DNA of 64,000 nt, taken from Rhodospirillales bacterium URHD0017. Lineage in GTDB: Bacteria; Pseudomonadota; Alphaproteobacteria; Reyranellales; Reyranellaceae. The notes under the pieces are model-generated. The model saw nothing but the letters and a program-made list of their open reading frames with translations, made no database searches and was not told where the DNA came from. Shown piece after piece: positions 27,603 through 36,086 of this stretch. A program made the translations under genes and the position numbers. The DNA is taken from assembly GCA_900110395.1 (NCBI GenBank), contig FODP01000001.1, positions 62,001 to 126,000 on the forward strand, written 5' to 3'. Numbering within the stretch: the stretch's first letter is position 1; each line of letters starts with the position of its first letter.

Positions 27603-27618
27603 CGACCGGAGCAGCGCG

Positions 27619-29343
27619 ATGCTGGCCAGTTGGTCGCTGCGCACGAGGCTGGTCGTGGTCGTTACCGTTGCGCTCTTGCCGGTGCTGGCGCTGGCGGCGT
27701 GGTATGCCGTGCGCGAGCAGCGCGCGAGCCAGGTGAGTCACGTCGAGGCGGTGGTCACCGCCGCCGAGCTGGTGGTGGCGCGTCACCGCGAGCTGATCGA
27801 AGCGTCGCGCCGCATGCTGGTGGCGATGTGCGAGGAGGATACCGTACGGTTGAGCGCCAACCCGGATGCGTCCGCGGCCGACATCAAACGTTGCGAGGCC
27901 TATCTCGGGCAGGTCCTGCAAAGATTCCCCAACGAATACTCGTCGGCCGTCGTCACCGACGCCGCGGGCACGGCCCGCTGCTCCAGCGCGCCGACCGCCG
28001 TCGGCATGGGCTTCTCCGACCGCGAGATCTTTCGCCTGGTGCGCGAGACCGGAAAGTTCGCCGTAGGCGCCCAGCTCGCCAGTCGCGTCACGCCCGCCGC
28101 GGTGATCCCGATGGGGCTGCCGATCCTGCAAAGCGGTGAATTCCGCGGCATGTGCGCCCTCGGCATCTCGCTGCGCTACTTCGCCGATCTCGTGACGCCG
28201 GCATCGACCGCCGAGACGGTCGCCGTGTCGCTGGTCGACCGGAGCGGCATGTCGCTGGCGGGCAGTGCCGAGGCGGCGCGCGTCCTGCCGGTCGCCGTGC
28301 GGCTCGCCGCGGCGATCGTCGGCGGCCAGAAGGCGTTCCGCGACTACGGCCAGGATGGCCAGCTCTACGAGTTCCGCCTGCTGCCGCTCGCCGACACCTC
28401 GATCTTCGTGCTCGCGGCGGCGCCGGTTGCCGAGGGCTTGTCGACGCTGCTTGCCGACTGGGGCGGGTTCATCCTGGTCGTGCTGGCGCTGGCCGTGGCC
28501 TTGCTGGCGGTCTGGCTGGGCGCCGATCGCTGGTGCGTGCAGCCGCTGCGCTACATCCGCGACTTCGCCGACCGCGTGGCGCGCGGTGACGACATGAAGC
28601 TCGAGCCCAGGCGGCGATGGGGCCCGGAGCTGGCGTCGGTCGGCGAGGGCGTGCGCGCGATGGCTGCGGCGATCGCCAGTCGCGAGGCCGAGCTTCGAGC
28701 TGGCCTCGAGCAGCGCGACCACATGCTGCGTGAGATCCATCACCGGGTGAAGAACAACCTGCAGATGATCTCGAGCCTGTTGAACCTGCAGGCCGGCGAG
28801 ATCCGCTCGCCGCGCATCCGCCGCTTCTTCGGCGACGCCCAGAACCGCGTGCTGACGCTCTCGATCCTCCATCGCCATCTCTACGAGCGCTCGAGCTGGG
28901 CGCTGGTCGACTTCCAGCAGTTCATCAGCGACCTGGTGCGGCAGATATCGGTCGGCCGCCGCAACCCCGACCGGCCGCAGCCGCGCTACCAGATCCGTGC
29001 GCCGATCATGGCGGTCGGCCCCGACATCGCCATTCCGATCGGCCTGATCGTCACCGAGGCGGTGAGCAGCGCGCTGAGCCGCAGCTTCGAAAATGTCACA
29101 GCGCCCGAGATCCGCATCGAGGCGGCCGACAAGGCAGGCACGGTCGAGCTCACCATCGAGGACAACGGCGCCGGCGCGGGCGGCTTGCACAGGCCCGATA
29201 TCCGCGGCGGCTTCGGCCTCACCCTGATTCGGGGCCTTGCCATGCAGCTGGGCGGCGAGGCACAGATATCGCCGCGAGAGGGCGGAGGAATGCGAGTGGC
29301 GGTGACCTTCCCCATGCCGCAGGACCAGGAAGCCGATGCGTAG
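27619..29343 (+). CDS. Membrane sensor histidine kinase, HisKA_2 type (probable PhyR kinase)
   Basis: About 574 residues. A transmembrane helix (residues 9-28), a sensor domain outside the membrane (about 30-280, with Cys residues and a Cache-like layout), a second helix (about 283-305), a HAMP-like linker, and a kinase core in which the phospho-acceptor His lies in LREIHHRVKNNLQMISSLLN (about 372-391), followed by an HATPase domain (IEDNGAGAGG, GGFGLTLIRGLAMQLGG). HisKA_2/HWE kinases are the usual activators of PhyR. ATG 27619 has GGAGCAG before it. Its stop overlaps the following hybrid kinase by 8 bp. Confidence 0.9.
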   Translation: MLASWSLRTRLVVVVTVALLPVLALAAWYAVREQRASQVSHVEAVVTAAELVVARHRELIEASRRMLVAMCEEDTVRLSANPDASAADIKRCEAYLGQVLQRFPNEYSSAVVTDAAGTARCSSAPTAVGMGFSDREIFRLVRETGKFAVGAQLASRVTPAAVIPMGLPILQSGEFRGMCALGISLRYFADLVTPASTAETVAVSLVDRSGMSLAGSAEAARVLPVAVRLAAAIVGGQKAFRDYGQDGQLYEFRLLPLADTSIFVLAAAPVAEGLSTLLADWGGFILVVLALAVALLAVWLGADRWCVQPLRYIRDFADRVARGDDMKLEPRRRWGPELASVGEGVRAMAAAIASREAELRAGLEQRDHMLREIHHRVKNNLQMISSLLNLQAGEIRSPRIRRFFGDAQNRVLTLSILHRHLYERSSWALVDFQQFISDLVRQISVGRRNPDRPQPRYQIRAPIMAVGPDIAIPIGLIVTEAVSSALSRSFENVTAPEIRIEAADKAGTVELTIEDNGAGAGGLHRPDIRGGFGLTLIRGLAMQLGGEAQISPREGGGMRVAVTFPMPQDQEADA

Positions 29344-31927
29344 CATCGCCGGCACGGCGCGCTCGACGGGCGTGATCGTCGGGCTGACGATTGCCGTGCT
29401 GATCGGCACGGCCGCGCTGCTCGCCATCACCCACTCGAACTCCGCGTCGCGCCAGCAGCGCCTGGTGGTCGGCAGCTACGAGATCCTGTCGCTGATGCGC
29501 CAGACCGTGATCGCCCTGCAGGACAGCGAGATCGGCCAGCGCGCCTATCTGCTGAGCGGCCAGGCGAGCGATCTCGAACCGTACGAGCGGGCGCGCCTGC
29601 GCATCGAGACCGGGCTGCGCCAGCTCGAGGCCGCGGCCGCCGGCGATCCGGACACGACGCGGCAGGTGCGCGAGTTCCGGGCAGCGGCCAACGAGAAGCT
29701 CGAGCAGATCAACAGCACCATCAGCGCCTACCAGCTCCATGGCCGCGACTACGCCCTCACGCAGGAGCGCACCGGGCCGGGCAAGGTCACCAGCGACCAG
29801 ATCCGACAGATCTCCGAATCGTTCATCGAGGGGCAGCGGCTGCTGCTGGCCCGACGCCTGGCCATGTTGCGCTCCGAACAGGAGCAGTCCGATATCGCCG
29901 GTCTCCTGCTGGTGGCCGGCGCCTTCCTGTGCCTGTTCATAGGCATGTACATCGTCATGCGCGGCGCCAGACGCCTGGAGACCGCGCAGCTGGCGCTGGC
30001 CGATCGCTCGCACCTGCTGCAGTCCACGCTCGAGAGCCTGCAGGATCCGATCTTCGTGATCGACGCCGACGGCAGGGTGGCGGCATGGAACGAAGCCTTC
30101 CTGCGCCTGTCGGGCTGGGATCCCGCCAGGCACGCGACGCTGACGCGCGATCAGCTTCTGTCCGACCGGTCGCCGGCCATGCGCGCGCTGCTCGAGCCGC
30201 TGAAGCTCGACGCCAAGGCGTCCGACCGCCAAGTGACGACGCGCGCGAGCCACGACGGACGCGACTACGAGGTCTCGCGCGGCGAGATGTCGGGCGGCGG
30301 ATCGGTGGTGCGCTGCGTCGACATCACCGAAAAGCTGCGCGACGAGACGGCGTTGCGCCAGGGCCAGAAGATGGAGGCGACGGGCCAACTCACCGGCGGC
30401 ATGGCGCACGACTTCAACAACATCCTTCAGGTCATCCAGGCCAACCTCGATCTCGTCAAGAGCGCGGTGCCGAACGATCGCGCGGCTCTCGCCCGCCTCG
30501 GCGCCGCCGGCGCCGCGGCCGACAGGGGTGCCAGGCTCACCCAGCAGCTTCTCGCCTTCGCGCGGCGCCAGCCGCTGGCGCCGCAGCCGACCAACGTCGC
30601 CCGCCTGGTGCGCGACCTTGCCGACCTGCTGCGCCACTCACTCGGCGAGCGCATCACCATCGAGCTCGACATCGCCGCCGAGCCGTGGAACGCCAAGATC
30701 GATCCCGGCCAGCTCGAGAACGCGATCCTCAACCTGGCGATCAATGCCCGCGATGCCATGGCCGACGGTGGAACGGTCACCGTCCAGGTGTCGAATGCCA
30801 CGCTCGACCGGCGCTACGCGGCGCTGCATCCCGACGTCACGCCGGGCCCCTACGTGCTGGTCGCGGTGGACGACACGGGCACCGGCATGCCGCCCGAAGT
30901 GGCGTCACAGGCGTTCGATCCGTTCTTCACCACCAAGCGCGACGGCAAGGGCACCGGGCTCGGTCTCAGCATGGTCTACGGTTTCGTGCGCCAGTCGAAC
31001 GGACACATCCGCATCGACAGCGCCATCGGCCAGGGCACCAGCGTCAAGCTCTACCTGCCGCGCACCATGGATCCGGTGCTCGACCTGTCGACCGACAGTG
31101 CCGGCGGCCGGAGCGGCAGCGAGCGCGTCCTGGTGGTCGAGGACAACGATGAGGTCAGGCGCGCCGTCGAGGCCTTGCTGTCCGGCTGGGGCTATCGCGT
31201 GGTCGCCGCCGAGAACCCCGACGTCGCCGCCGCGATCCTCGAGAAGGACCAGGCCTTCGATCTGCTGTTCACCGACGTCGTCATGCCCGGCTCGATGTCG
31301 GCCATCGAGCTGGCGGCGATGGCGCAGCGCCTGCGGCCCGGCATCGCCGTGCTGCTAACCTCGGGCTACGCCCGCGAGCTGATCCCGGCCGAAGACCGGC
31401 CTGACTACCCCCTGATCGCCAAGCCCTATCGCGGCGAGGAGCTGATGGCGCGGTTGCGCGGTGTCCTGGCGGCGCGCCGGCCGCCGCCGCCGGCGACTCC
31501 GGCGCGGCCGGTCGAAGGCCAGCCGTCCGCCGAAGCGACCGGCCGGCCGCGGCGCGTGCTCCTGGTCGAGGACGAGGTCGTGCTGCGCATGTCGACCACC
31601 GACATGCTCGAGCAGCTCGGCTGTTTCGTATCCGGCGTGGGCAGCGGCGAGCAGGCGCTCGAGTTGCTGACCCGCGGCGGCGGCGGCGCGTTCGACCTGC
31701 TTTTGACCGATCTTGGCCTGCCCGGGATGAGCGGCGAGGAGTTGGCGAGCGAGGTGCGACGGCGTTTTCCCCGCCTGCCGGTGGTCATCGCCAGCGGCTA
31801 CGGCCGAACCGGGGCCCAGGCCGCCGGCATGCAGGCAGGGGCCCTGCAGTTCATTTCCAAGCCCTATTCCTCAGTCGATCTGCAACAGGCGCTCGACCAC
31901 GCCGGCCGCACGGCGGTGCCCTCCTGA
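29336..31927 (+). CDS. Hybrid histidine kinase: CHASE3-PAS-HisKA-HATPase-REC-REC
   Basis: An 863-residue protein. Order: transmembrane helix (about 12-33), CHASE3-type periplasmic sensor (35-195, with [13 protein letters not shown]), second helix (about 188-210), PAS (about 228-330, [20 protein letters not shown]), HisKA with phospho-acceptor His in [19 protein letters not shown] (about 355-375), HATPase ([19 protein letters not shown]), receiver 1 (about 597-715, VLLVVEDN-like [16 protein letters not shown]) and receiver 2 (about 740-860, [26 protein letters not shown]). It overlaps the previous kinase by 8 bp, so the two are made together. Its output partner is not evident. Confidence 0.92.
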   Translation: MRSIAGTARSTGVIVGLTIAVLIGTAALLAITHSNSASRQQRLVVGSYEILSLMRQTVIALQDSEIGQRAYLLSGQASDLEPYERARLRIETGLRQLEAAAAGDPDTTRQVREFRAAANEKLEQINSTISAYQLHGRDYALTQERTGPGKVTSDQIRQISESFIEGQRLLLARRLAMLRSEQEQSDIAGLLLVAGAFLCLFIGMYIVMRGARRLETAQLALADRSHLLQSTLESLQDPIFVIDADGRVAAWNEAFLRLSGWDPARHATLTRDQLLSDRSPAMRALLEPLKLDAKASDRQVTTRASHDGRDYEVSRGEMSGGGSVVRCVDITEKLRDETALRQGQKMEATGQLTGGMAHDFNNILQVIQANLDLVKSAVPNDRAALARLGAAGAAADRGARLTQQLLAFARRQPLAPQPTNVARLVRDLADLLRHSLGERITIELDIAAEPWNAKIDPGQLENAILNLAINARDAMADGGTVTVQVSNATLDRRYAALHPDVTPGPYVLVAVDDTGTGMPPEVASQAFDPFFTTKRDGKGTGLGLSMVYGFVRQSNGHIRIDSAIGQGTSVKLYLPRTMDPVLDLSTDSAGGRSGSERVLVVEDNDEVRRAVEALLSGWGYRVVAAENPDVAAAILEKDQAFDLLFTDVVMPGSMSAIELAAMAQRLRPGIAVLLTSGYARELIPAEDRPDYPLIAKPYRGEELMARLRGVLAARRPPPPATPARPVEGQPSAEATGRPRRVLLVEDEVVLRMSTTDMLEQLGCFVSGVGSGEQALELLTRGGGGAFDLLLTDLGLPGMSGEELASEVRRRFPRLPVVIASGYGRTGAQAAGMQAGALQFISKPYSSVDLQQALDHAGRTAVPS

Positions 31928-31959
31928 GGTGGCCCTCGTGAACTAGCTTCGTGCGACGT

Positions 31960-31984
31960 GCAACCGGTTCGGTTTGGCGGCGTT
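31960..31984 (+). promoter_or_regulatory. EcfG-like promoter (GCAAC variant) for the 48-residue membrane protein
   Basis: GCAAC (31960-31964), 16-nt spacer, CGTT (31981-31984), 38 nt before ATG 32023. Confidence 0.5.
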
Positions 31985-32022
31985 CATAAGGCAAGACTGC
32001 AGCGCAAGGTGAGGGTGACGCC

Positions 32023-32169
32023 ATGCGGATCGTAGGATTGTCCAAGTCGGCAAGGGCCACGCCCGAGCCGTCTACGAGGAGCTTGTTCGAGGGCGAGTTG
32101 ATGGACCTCTATGTGGCCATCCTCATCGTCGTGCCATTGTCGCTATTCCTGAAATCTCTGTGGTCGTGA
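32023..32169 (+). CDS. Small single-helix membrane protein
   Basis: The frame from ATG 32023 encodes 48 residues: a polar N-terminus and then MDLYVAILIVVPLSLFLKSL, a transmembrane helix, ending at TGA 32169. GGTGAGGGTGACG lies before the first ATG. An internal ATG at 32101, with GAGGGCGAG upstream, would give a 22-residue helix-only peptide. I do not recognise a family. Control by the EcfG-like site 38 nt upstream is suggested by the arrangement. Confidence 0.6.
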   Translation: MRIVGLSKSARATPEPSTRSLFEGELMDLYVAILIVVPLSLFLKSLWS

Positions 32170-32203
32170 CGCGACGGGCTTAGTCGCGGATCGGCCACGG
32201 ACG

Positions 32204-32228
32204 GGAACCTCGCTCACGCGCGCTCGTT
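32204..32228 (+). promoter_or_regulatory. EcfG-type promoter of the exported CsbD gene
   Basis: GGAAC (32204-32208), 16-nt spacer, CGTT (32225-32228), exact consensus, 45 nt before ATG 32274. Confidence 0.8.
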
Positions 32229-32273
32229 GATCGGCACGCGCGCCTCGCGCGGCCAGTCACAGCAGGAGTTCCC

Positions 32274-32582
32274 ATGCGTTCAATCGCCATTCTCGCCGCT
32301 TGCGCGGCGTTCACCGTCGGCGCGTTGCCGACCATCGTCCATGCCCAGTCGACCGTTCAGACCGATGCCAAGACGATCTGGGAGAAGTTCAAGGGCAGCT
32401 GGAACCATACCAAGGGCGCCGTGAAGGAGCAGTGGGGCAAGCTGACCGACGACGACCTGCTCGAGATCGAGGGCCGGCGCGATCAGCTCGTCGGCAAGAT
32501 CCAGGCTCGCTACGGCATCACCAAGGAAGAAGCCGAGGCGCAGGTCGGGACGTGGGAGCAGAAGCGCTATCGCGACATGTAA
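32274..32582 (+). CDS. CsbD-like protein with signal peptide
   Basis: A 102-residue protein. Residues 1-24 form a signal peptide ending TIVHAQ, and residues 35-102 are a CsbD domain (FKGSWNHTKGAVKEQWGKLT, GKIQARYGITKEEAEAQV) closely similar to the cytoplasmic-type CsbD at 26056. Known CsbD family members are mostly leaderless, so predicted export to the periplasm is unusual. It starts 45 nt after an EcfG consensus promoter. The next gene begins 18 bp downstream and is probably co-transcribed. Confidence 0.88.
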   Translation: MRSIAILAACAAFTVGALPTIVHAQSTVQTDAKTIWEKFKGSWNHTKGAVKEQWGKLTDDDLLEIEGRRDQLVGKIQARYGITKEEAEAQVGTWEQKRYRDM

Positions 32583-32600
32583 GCCGGGAGATTTGGCATC

Positions 32601-33152
32601 ATGACGACTTTTCGTAACTTGGCTGCGACGCTGGTGTGCGGCGTCGCAGCGCTTGCGGTGACCGCGTCGGCCTTCGCGCAGGCACAGTTCCGCGATGAGA
32701 AGACGGGCAAGGTCTGGACGCCGGACAACGTCAGCAAGGACAACCAGCTTCGCCCGTCGAACGAGCCCAGCACGCCGGCCGACCGGGCCTTCGATCCGAA
32801 GGCGCAGATCGCCACGGCGACGGGCGTCGTGGTGCAGCGGCCGAACGCCACCCTGATGGGCGTCGTGCCCATCACGGCCGGCCCGACCGTGCCCATCGTT
32901 GTGCTCGACAGCCCGACGCTGCAGGCGATTCCCGGCGATCGCTGGGTGGCGCCGATCTACCTGACCAACAACAGCGGCGCCGACGCCAACGCGCAGATCG
33001 GTTGCACCTTCACCAACGCCGGCAGGCCGGTGCAGGAGACCCGCATCGTCGCGCCGACGGCCGGTCCGGGCCAACGGCTGGCGTTTGCCGCGTACGGACC
33101 GCGCACCGATGTCTTCGTCGACCGCGTGCTCTGCCGCATACTCACGCCCTGA
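32601..33152 (+). CDS. Secreted protein of unknown function (paralogue of the 22239 protein)
   Basis: A 183-residue protein with a signal peptide (cleavage near SAFAQA). The mature part shares with the protein at 22239-22817 the order DEKTGKVWTP, AFDPKAQ, VVVQRP, GVVPITAGPTVPIV, LQAIPGDRW, LTNNSG, CTFTNAGRPVQET, AYGPRTDVFVDR and a C-terminal Cys. No known domain recognised. It follows the exported CsbD gene by 18 bp, so it is likely under the same EcfG promoter. A strong terminator follows. Confidence 0.8.
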   Translation: MTTFRNLAATLVCGVAALAVTASAFAQAQFRDEKTGKVWTPDNVSKDNQLRPSNEPSTPADRAFDPKAQIATATGVVVQRPNATLMGVVPITAGPTVPIVVLDSPTLQAIPGDRWVAPIYLTNNSGADANAQIGCTFTNAGRPVQETRIVAPTAGPGQRLAFAAYGPRTDVFVDRVLCRILTP

Positions 33153-33175
33153 CCGATCATTGTCTCGAACAGCGG

Positions 33176-33205
33176 AAACGGGCCGGCTTGCGGCCCGTTT
33201 TCTTT
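33176..33205 (+). terminator. Rho-independent terminator
   Basis: Perfect 10-bp stem (33176-33185 with 33191-33200), 5-nt loop, then TCTTT overlapping the T-rich stem end. It ends the CsbD/secreted-protein transcript. Confidence 0.88.
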
Positions 33206-33250
33206 GAGGGAATCGCGCTACGCTGCCCGCCGGTGAGTAGGGGGTGTGGG

Positions 33251-34822
33251 ATGAGCGTAAGTGGAATTGGGCGCCGGACGGCAATGGCAGGCGGCGCGGC
33301 GCTGGCGACGGCGTCGTTGATCCGGCCGCGCGAGGCGCGCGCGGCAAAGTCGCTGACGGTGGTGCTGGAATCGGAGGTGACGATTCTCGATCCGCACGTC
33401 ATCACCGCGACCATCACCCGTACTTTCGGCCTGCACGTCTTCGACATGCTGTTCGCCATGAACGAGAAGGGCGAGATCAAGCCGCAGATGGTCGAGGGCT
33501 ACGACAGCAGCCCCGACAAGCTCACCTGGACCTTCACGCTGCGCGACGGGCTCAAGTGGCACGATGGCAGCCCGGTCACGGCCGAGGACTGCGTGGCCTC
33601 GCTCAAGCGCTGGTCGGTGCGTGACCCGCTGGGCAAGATGCTGATGGCCGACACCGACCAGGTCACGGCGAGCGATGCCAAGACCTTCAAGCTGGTGCTG
33701 AAGCAGCCGTTCCCGTTGCTGCTCGAGGTGCTGGGCAAGCCCAACGCGCCGCTGCCGGTGATGATGCCGGCCAGGCTCGCCGCGACGCCGGCCGACCAGC
33801 GGATCGGCGACCCAGTCGGCTCCGGGCCGTTCCGTTTCCTCAAGGACCAGTGGCGGCCGGGCAACGCGATGGTGCTGGAGCGCAATCCCGCCTATGTGCC
33901 GCGCAAGGAAGCGCCGGATTTCCTGGCCGGGGGAAAGAATGTGAAGATCGACCAGCTCACGCTGCGCGTGATGCCGGACCAGTCGACCGGCGCCAACGCC
34001 CTGATGCTGGGCGAGATCGACTACATGCAATACCTGCCGTTCGACATGCTGCCGCTCCTGGAGAAGGACAAGGGCGTCAAGCTGGTGGGCCTTGGCGGTA
34101 TCCACCAGTTCCAGGGCAACTTCCGCCTGAACCACGCCTTCCCGCCGTTCGACAATCCCAAGGTGCGCCAGGTGATGTGGAAACTGGTCGACCAGGACGC
34201 GACCTTGACGGCGATCGGCGTGCCCGAGCGCTATCGCGCGAAGTCGTGCCCGTCCTTCTGGATGTGCGGCACGCCGCTCACCACCGATGCCGGCTCGAGC
34301 GCCGCCAAGGTCGACCTTGCGGCGGCCAAGGCCGAGCTGAAAGCCTCGGGCTACAAGGGCGAGCCGGTGATCATCCTCGAGGTCGCGGGCTCGATCAGCC
34401 AGACGGCCTCGCGCGTGCTGGTGCAGAACATGAAGGACATCGGCTTCACGGTGGAGGAGCAGCCACGCGACTGGCCGACGGTGCTGGCGCGGCGCGCCAA
34501 GAAGGATGGCTGGTCGATGTTCCCCGTCTACTCCAACGGCACCGACATGTACTCGCCGCTGACGCACTTCTATGTCGCGGCGACCTGCAACGATTTCCCC
34601 GGCTGGTCGTGCGACAACCGCGTGCCCGACCTGATGAAGGCTTTTACGCGCGCTGCCACCCTGGAAGAGCGCAAGAAGATCGCTGCCGACATCCAGACCG
34701 TCTCCTACGAGATGGTGCCGTCCGTGATGTGGGGGCAGTTCACAATCCCTGCGGGCTATCGGACCGACCTGAAAGGCCTCATCCAGTCGTCCTATCCGAT
34801 GTTCTGGGAGGTCGACCGCTGA
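33251..34822 (+). CDS. ABC transporter substrate-binding protein, peptide/nickel (SBP family 5)
   Basis: A 523-residue periplasmic binding protein. The N-terminus GRRTAMAGGAALATASL looks like a Tat or Sec export signal. The mature part has the family 5 landmarks VLESEVTILDPH, LDGLKWHDG-like LRDGLKWHDGSPVTAEDCV, VGSGPFRFLKD and a C-terminal FWEVDR. Such proteins deliver oligopeptides or related solutes to an ABC permease, but no permease or ATPase genes lie next to it here. ATG 33251 is chosen as the start before the signal; the frame is open further upstream. Confidence 0.92.
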   Translation: MSVSGIGRRTAMAGGAALATASLIRPREARAAKSLTVVLESEVTILDPHVITATITRTFGLHVFDMLFAMNEKGEIKPQMVEGYDSSPDKLTWTFTLRDGLKWHDGSPVTAEDCVASLKRWSVRDPLGKMLMADTDQVTASDAKTFKLVLKQPFPLLLEVLGKPNAPLPVMMPARLAATPADQRIGDPVGSGPFRFLKDQWRPGNAMVLERNPAYVPRKEAPDFLAGGKNVKIDQLTLRVMPDQSTGANALMLGEIDYMQYLPFDMLPLLEKDKGVKLVGLGGIHQFQGNFRLNHAFPPFDNPKVRQVMWKLVDQDATLTAIGVPERYRAKSCPSFWMCGTPLTTDAGSSAAKVDLAAAKAELKASGYKGEPVIILEVAGSISQTASRVLVQNMKDIGFTVEEQPRDWPTVLARRAKKDGWSMFPVYSNGTDMYSPLTHFYVAATCNDFPGWSCDNRVPDLMKAFTRAATLEERKKIAADIQTVSYEMVPSVMWGQFTIPAGYRTDLKGLIQSSYPMFWEVDR

Positions 34823-34830
34823 CTTGCCCA

Positions 34831-34855
34831 GGAACTAGCGATGGCCTCCAGCGTT
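34831..34855 (+). promoter_or_regulatory. EcfG-type promoter of the 34898 lipoprotein gene
   Basis: GGAAC (34831-34835), 16-nt spacer, CGTT (34852-34855), exact consensus, 42 nt before ATG 34898. Confidence 0.78.
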
Positions 34856-34897
34856 GTTGCAGCGTGAGCGCGGACGATGCTCGCAGGAGGCAGACGC

Positions 34898-35194
34898 ATG
34901 CTGGACCGGATCGTGATGATCAGCGCAGTGGGCGCCGCAGCGGCGCTGTTGGGCGCCTGCTCGGTCGAGAATCGTGTCGTTGGAGAGGACGTGTGCGCGG
35001 GCTATGGATTGAGCATCGGCTCTTCGGAGTATCGCAAGTGCCGGGATCAAGACGCCAAGTCCGGCAAGGGCTATACGCCGGAGCAGCGCATGACGGCGTC
35101 GCGTTCGGCCTGCCAGTCGTATGGCATCGTGCCCTACACCGAGAACTTCGAGCGCTGCGTTCGCAACGAGTACGCCTATCGCTCGCAGGGTTGA
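34898..35194 (+). CDS. Small Cys-rich lipoprotein, probable general-stress gene
   Basis: A 98-residue protein with signal peptide and lipobox LGAC. The mature part has four further cysteines, in VCAGYG, YRKCRD, ACQSYG and ERCVRNEY, a regular spacing that suggests two disulfides or a duplicated motif (C-x3-G...C). No known family recognised. AGGAGG lies 7 nt before ATG 34898, favouring it over ATG 34877. The EcfG consensus promoter lies 42 nt upstream. Confidence 0.75.
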   Translation: MLDRIVMISAVGAAAALLGACSVENRVVGEDVCAGYGLSIGSSEYRKCRDQDAKSGKGYTPEQRMTASRSACQSYGIVPYTENFERCVRNEYAYRSQG

Positions 35195-35204
35195 GGGCAA
35201 GGCC

Positions 35205-35468
35205 ATGACGGTGCGCCACAACGCAGCGGCGCACCGCTATGAGATGGACACCGAGAGCGGCCTTGCCATCGCGGTCTATCGCGAGCAGGGCGACCGCATG
35301 GTCTTCACCCACACCGAGGTGCCGCCCGAGGACGAAGGCAAGGGCTTCGCCTCGCGCCTGGTCGGCGCGGCGCTCGCCGATGCCCACAAGCGCGGCTTCA
35401 AGATCGTGCCGGCCTGCAGCTTCGTCGTCGCTTATGTGCGCCGTCATCCGGAATACGACGATCGGTAG
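35205..35468 (+). CDS. GNAT-like N-acetyltransferase (YidJ/GCN5-related, short form)
   Basis: An 87-residue protein resembling the short acetyltransferase-like family with EVPPEDEGKGFASRLVGAAL, in which the acetyl-CoA-binding R/Q-x-x-G-x-G/A is represented by EGKGFAS, and a C-terminal KIVPACSFV..Y..RHPEY motif with the conserved Cys. Substrate unknown. It starts 10 bp after the lipoprotein stop, so both may be on the EcfG-driven transcript. Confidence 0.82.
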   Translation: MTVRHNAAAHRYEMDTESGLAIAVYREQGDRMVFTHTEVPPEDEGKGFASRLVGAALADAHKRGFKIVPACSFVVAYVRRHPEYDDR

Positions 35469-35471
35469 TCT

Positions 35472-35858
35472 TCACGGCCGCATCGCGAAGTACGCCGCCC
35501 CACACGCGGCTGCGCTGACAACAGCACCCCACGCAAGATCAACCAGGCTCACGGCCATCGGCCAGCCGCGCAGCGTGGCGAGGTTCGTCAGGTCATAGGC
35601 GGCGTAAACGACGAAGCCGAACAGGGCACCGTACAGCGCCGCTGAAAGCCATGACACCGCCAGCGGCACGGGGAAGACGACGATGCCGACGGCGTGAATG
35701 ACATAGAACAGGATCGCCACCGGCCAGTTCGGCTGGTCGAGCAGAAGCTGGCCGAGCCGCGCCTTGTAGAATTCGCGGCTGACGACGCCGAGCCACAGCG
35801 CATCGAGGACGGCCAGCGTCGCCAGGGCGGCGAGGTAGCCGACGAACAGGGTCTTCAT
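35472..35858 (-). CDS. DUF2177 family membrane protein
   Basis: A 128-residue protein with four predicted helices and the DUF2177 pattern: LDALWLGVVSREFY near residue 20, FYVIHAVGIVVF in the middle, YGALFGFVVYAAYDLTNLAT and a C-terminal VSLVDLAWGAVVSA. Function unknown. It ends 3 bp from the convergent acetyltransferase stop. Confidence 0.85.
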   Translation of the reverse strand: MKTLFVGYLAALATLAVLDALWLGVVSREFYKARLGQLLLDQPNWPVAILFYVIHAVGIVVFPVPLAVSWLSAALYGALFGFVVYAAYDLTNLATLRGWPMAVSLVDLAWGAVVSAAACGAAYFAMRP

Positions 35859-35880
35859 CGCGGCAGTCTAGCGGGCGCGC

Positions 35881-36015
35881 CTACCTCGGGAAGAGGAATA
35901 GCCAGGCTAAGGCCATCGCTGCGATGGCGCCGACGGACGAGACCACAAGAATGGTCAAAATGCGGCCGCTGACGACGCCGCTGCGCGCCTCGACGGGCGT
36001 GACTTCGCGTTCCAT
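35881..36015 (-). CDS. 44-residue membrane protein, probable general-stress gene
   Basis: Encodes 44 residues: [20 protein letters not shown] followed by a hydrophobic helix ending LFLFPR. GGAG lies 5 nt before ATG 36015. Short proteins with the TPVEARxGVVSGR N-terminus recur in alphaproteobacteria, to my knowledge without a known function. The EcfG-like site with GCAAC lies 34 nt upstream, back-to-back with the promoter of the divergent DUF1328 gene. Confidence 0.72.
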   Translation of the reverse strand: MEREVTPVEARSGVVSGRILTILVVSSVGAIAAMALAWLFLFPR

Positions 36016-36048
36016 GGGGGCTCCATTGGCGTGGATCAGGACCCAGGA

Positions 36049-36073
36049 AACGCTTCGCCAATGCCCCGGTTGC
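36049..36073 (-). promoter_or_regulatory. EcfG-like promoter (GCAAC variant), minus strand
   Basis: On the minus strand GCAAC (36073-36069), 16-nt spacer, CGTT (36052-36049), 33 nt before ATG 36015. Confidence 0.55.
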
Positions 36074-36086
36074 CGCCCCGACGATA

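Noticed and set aside
33002..33250. N-terminal extension of the substrate-binding protein frame
   Set aside because: It overlaps the secreted-protein gene and the terminator at 33176-33205; the export signal begins at ATG 33251.
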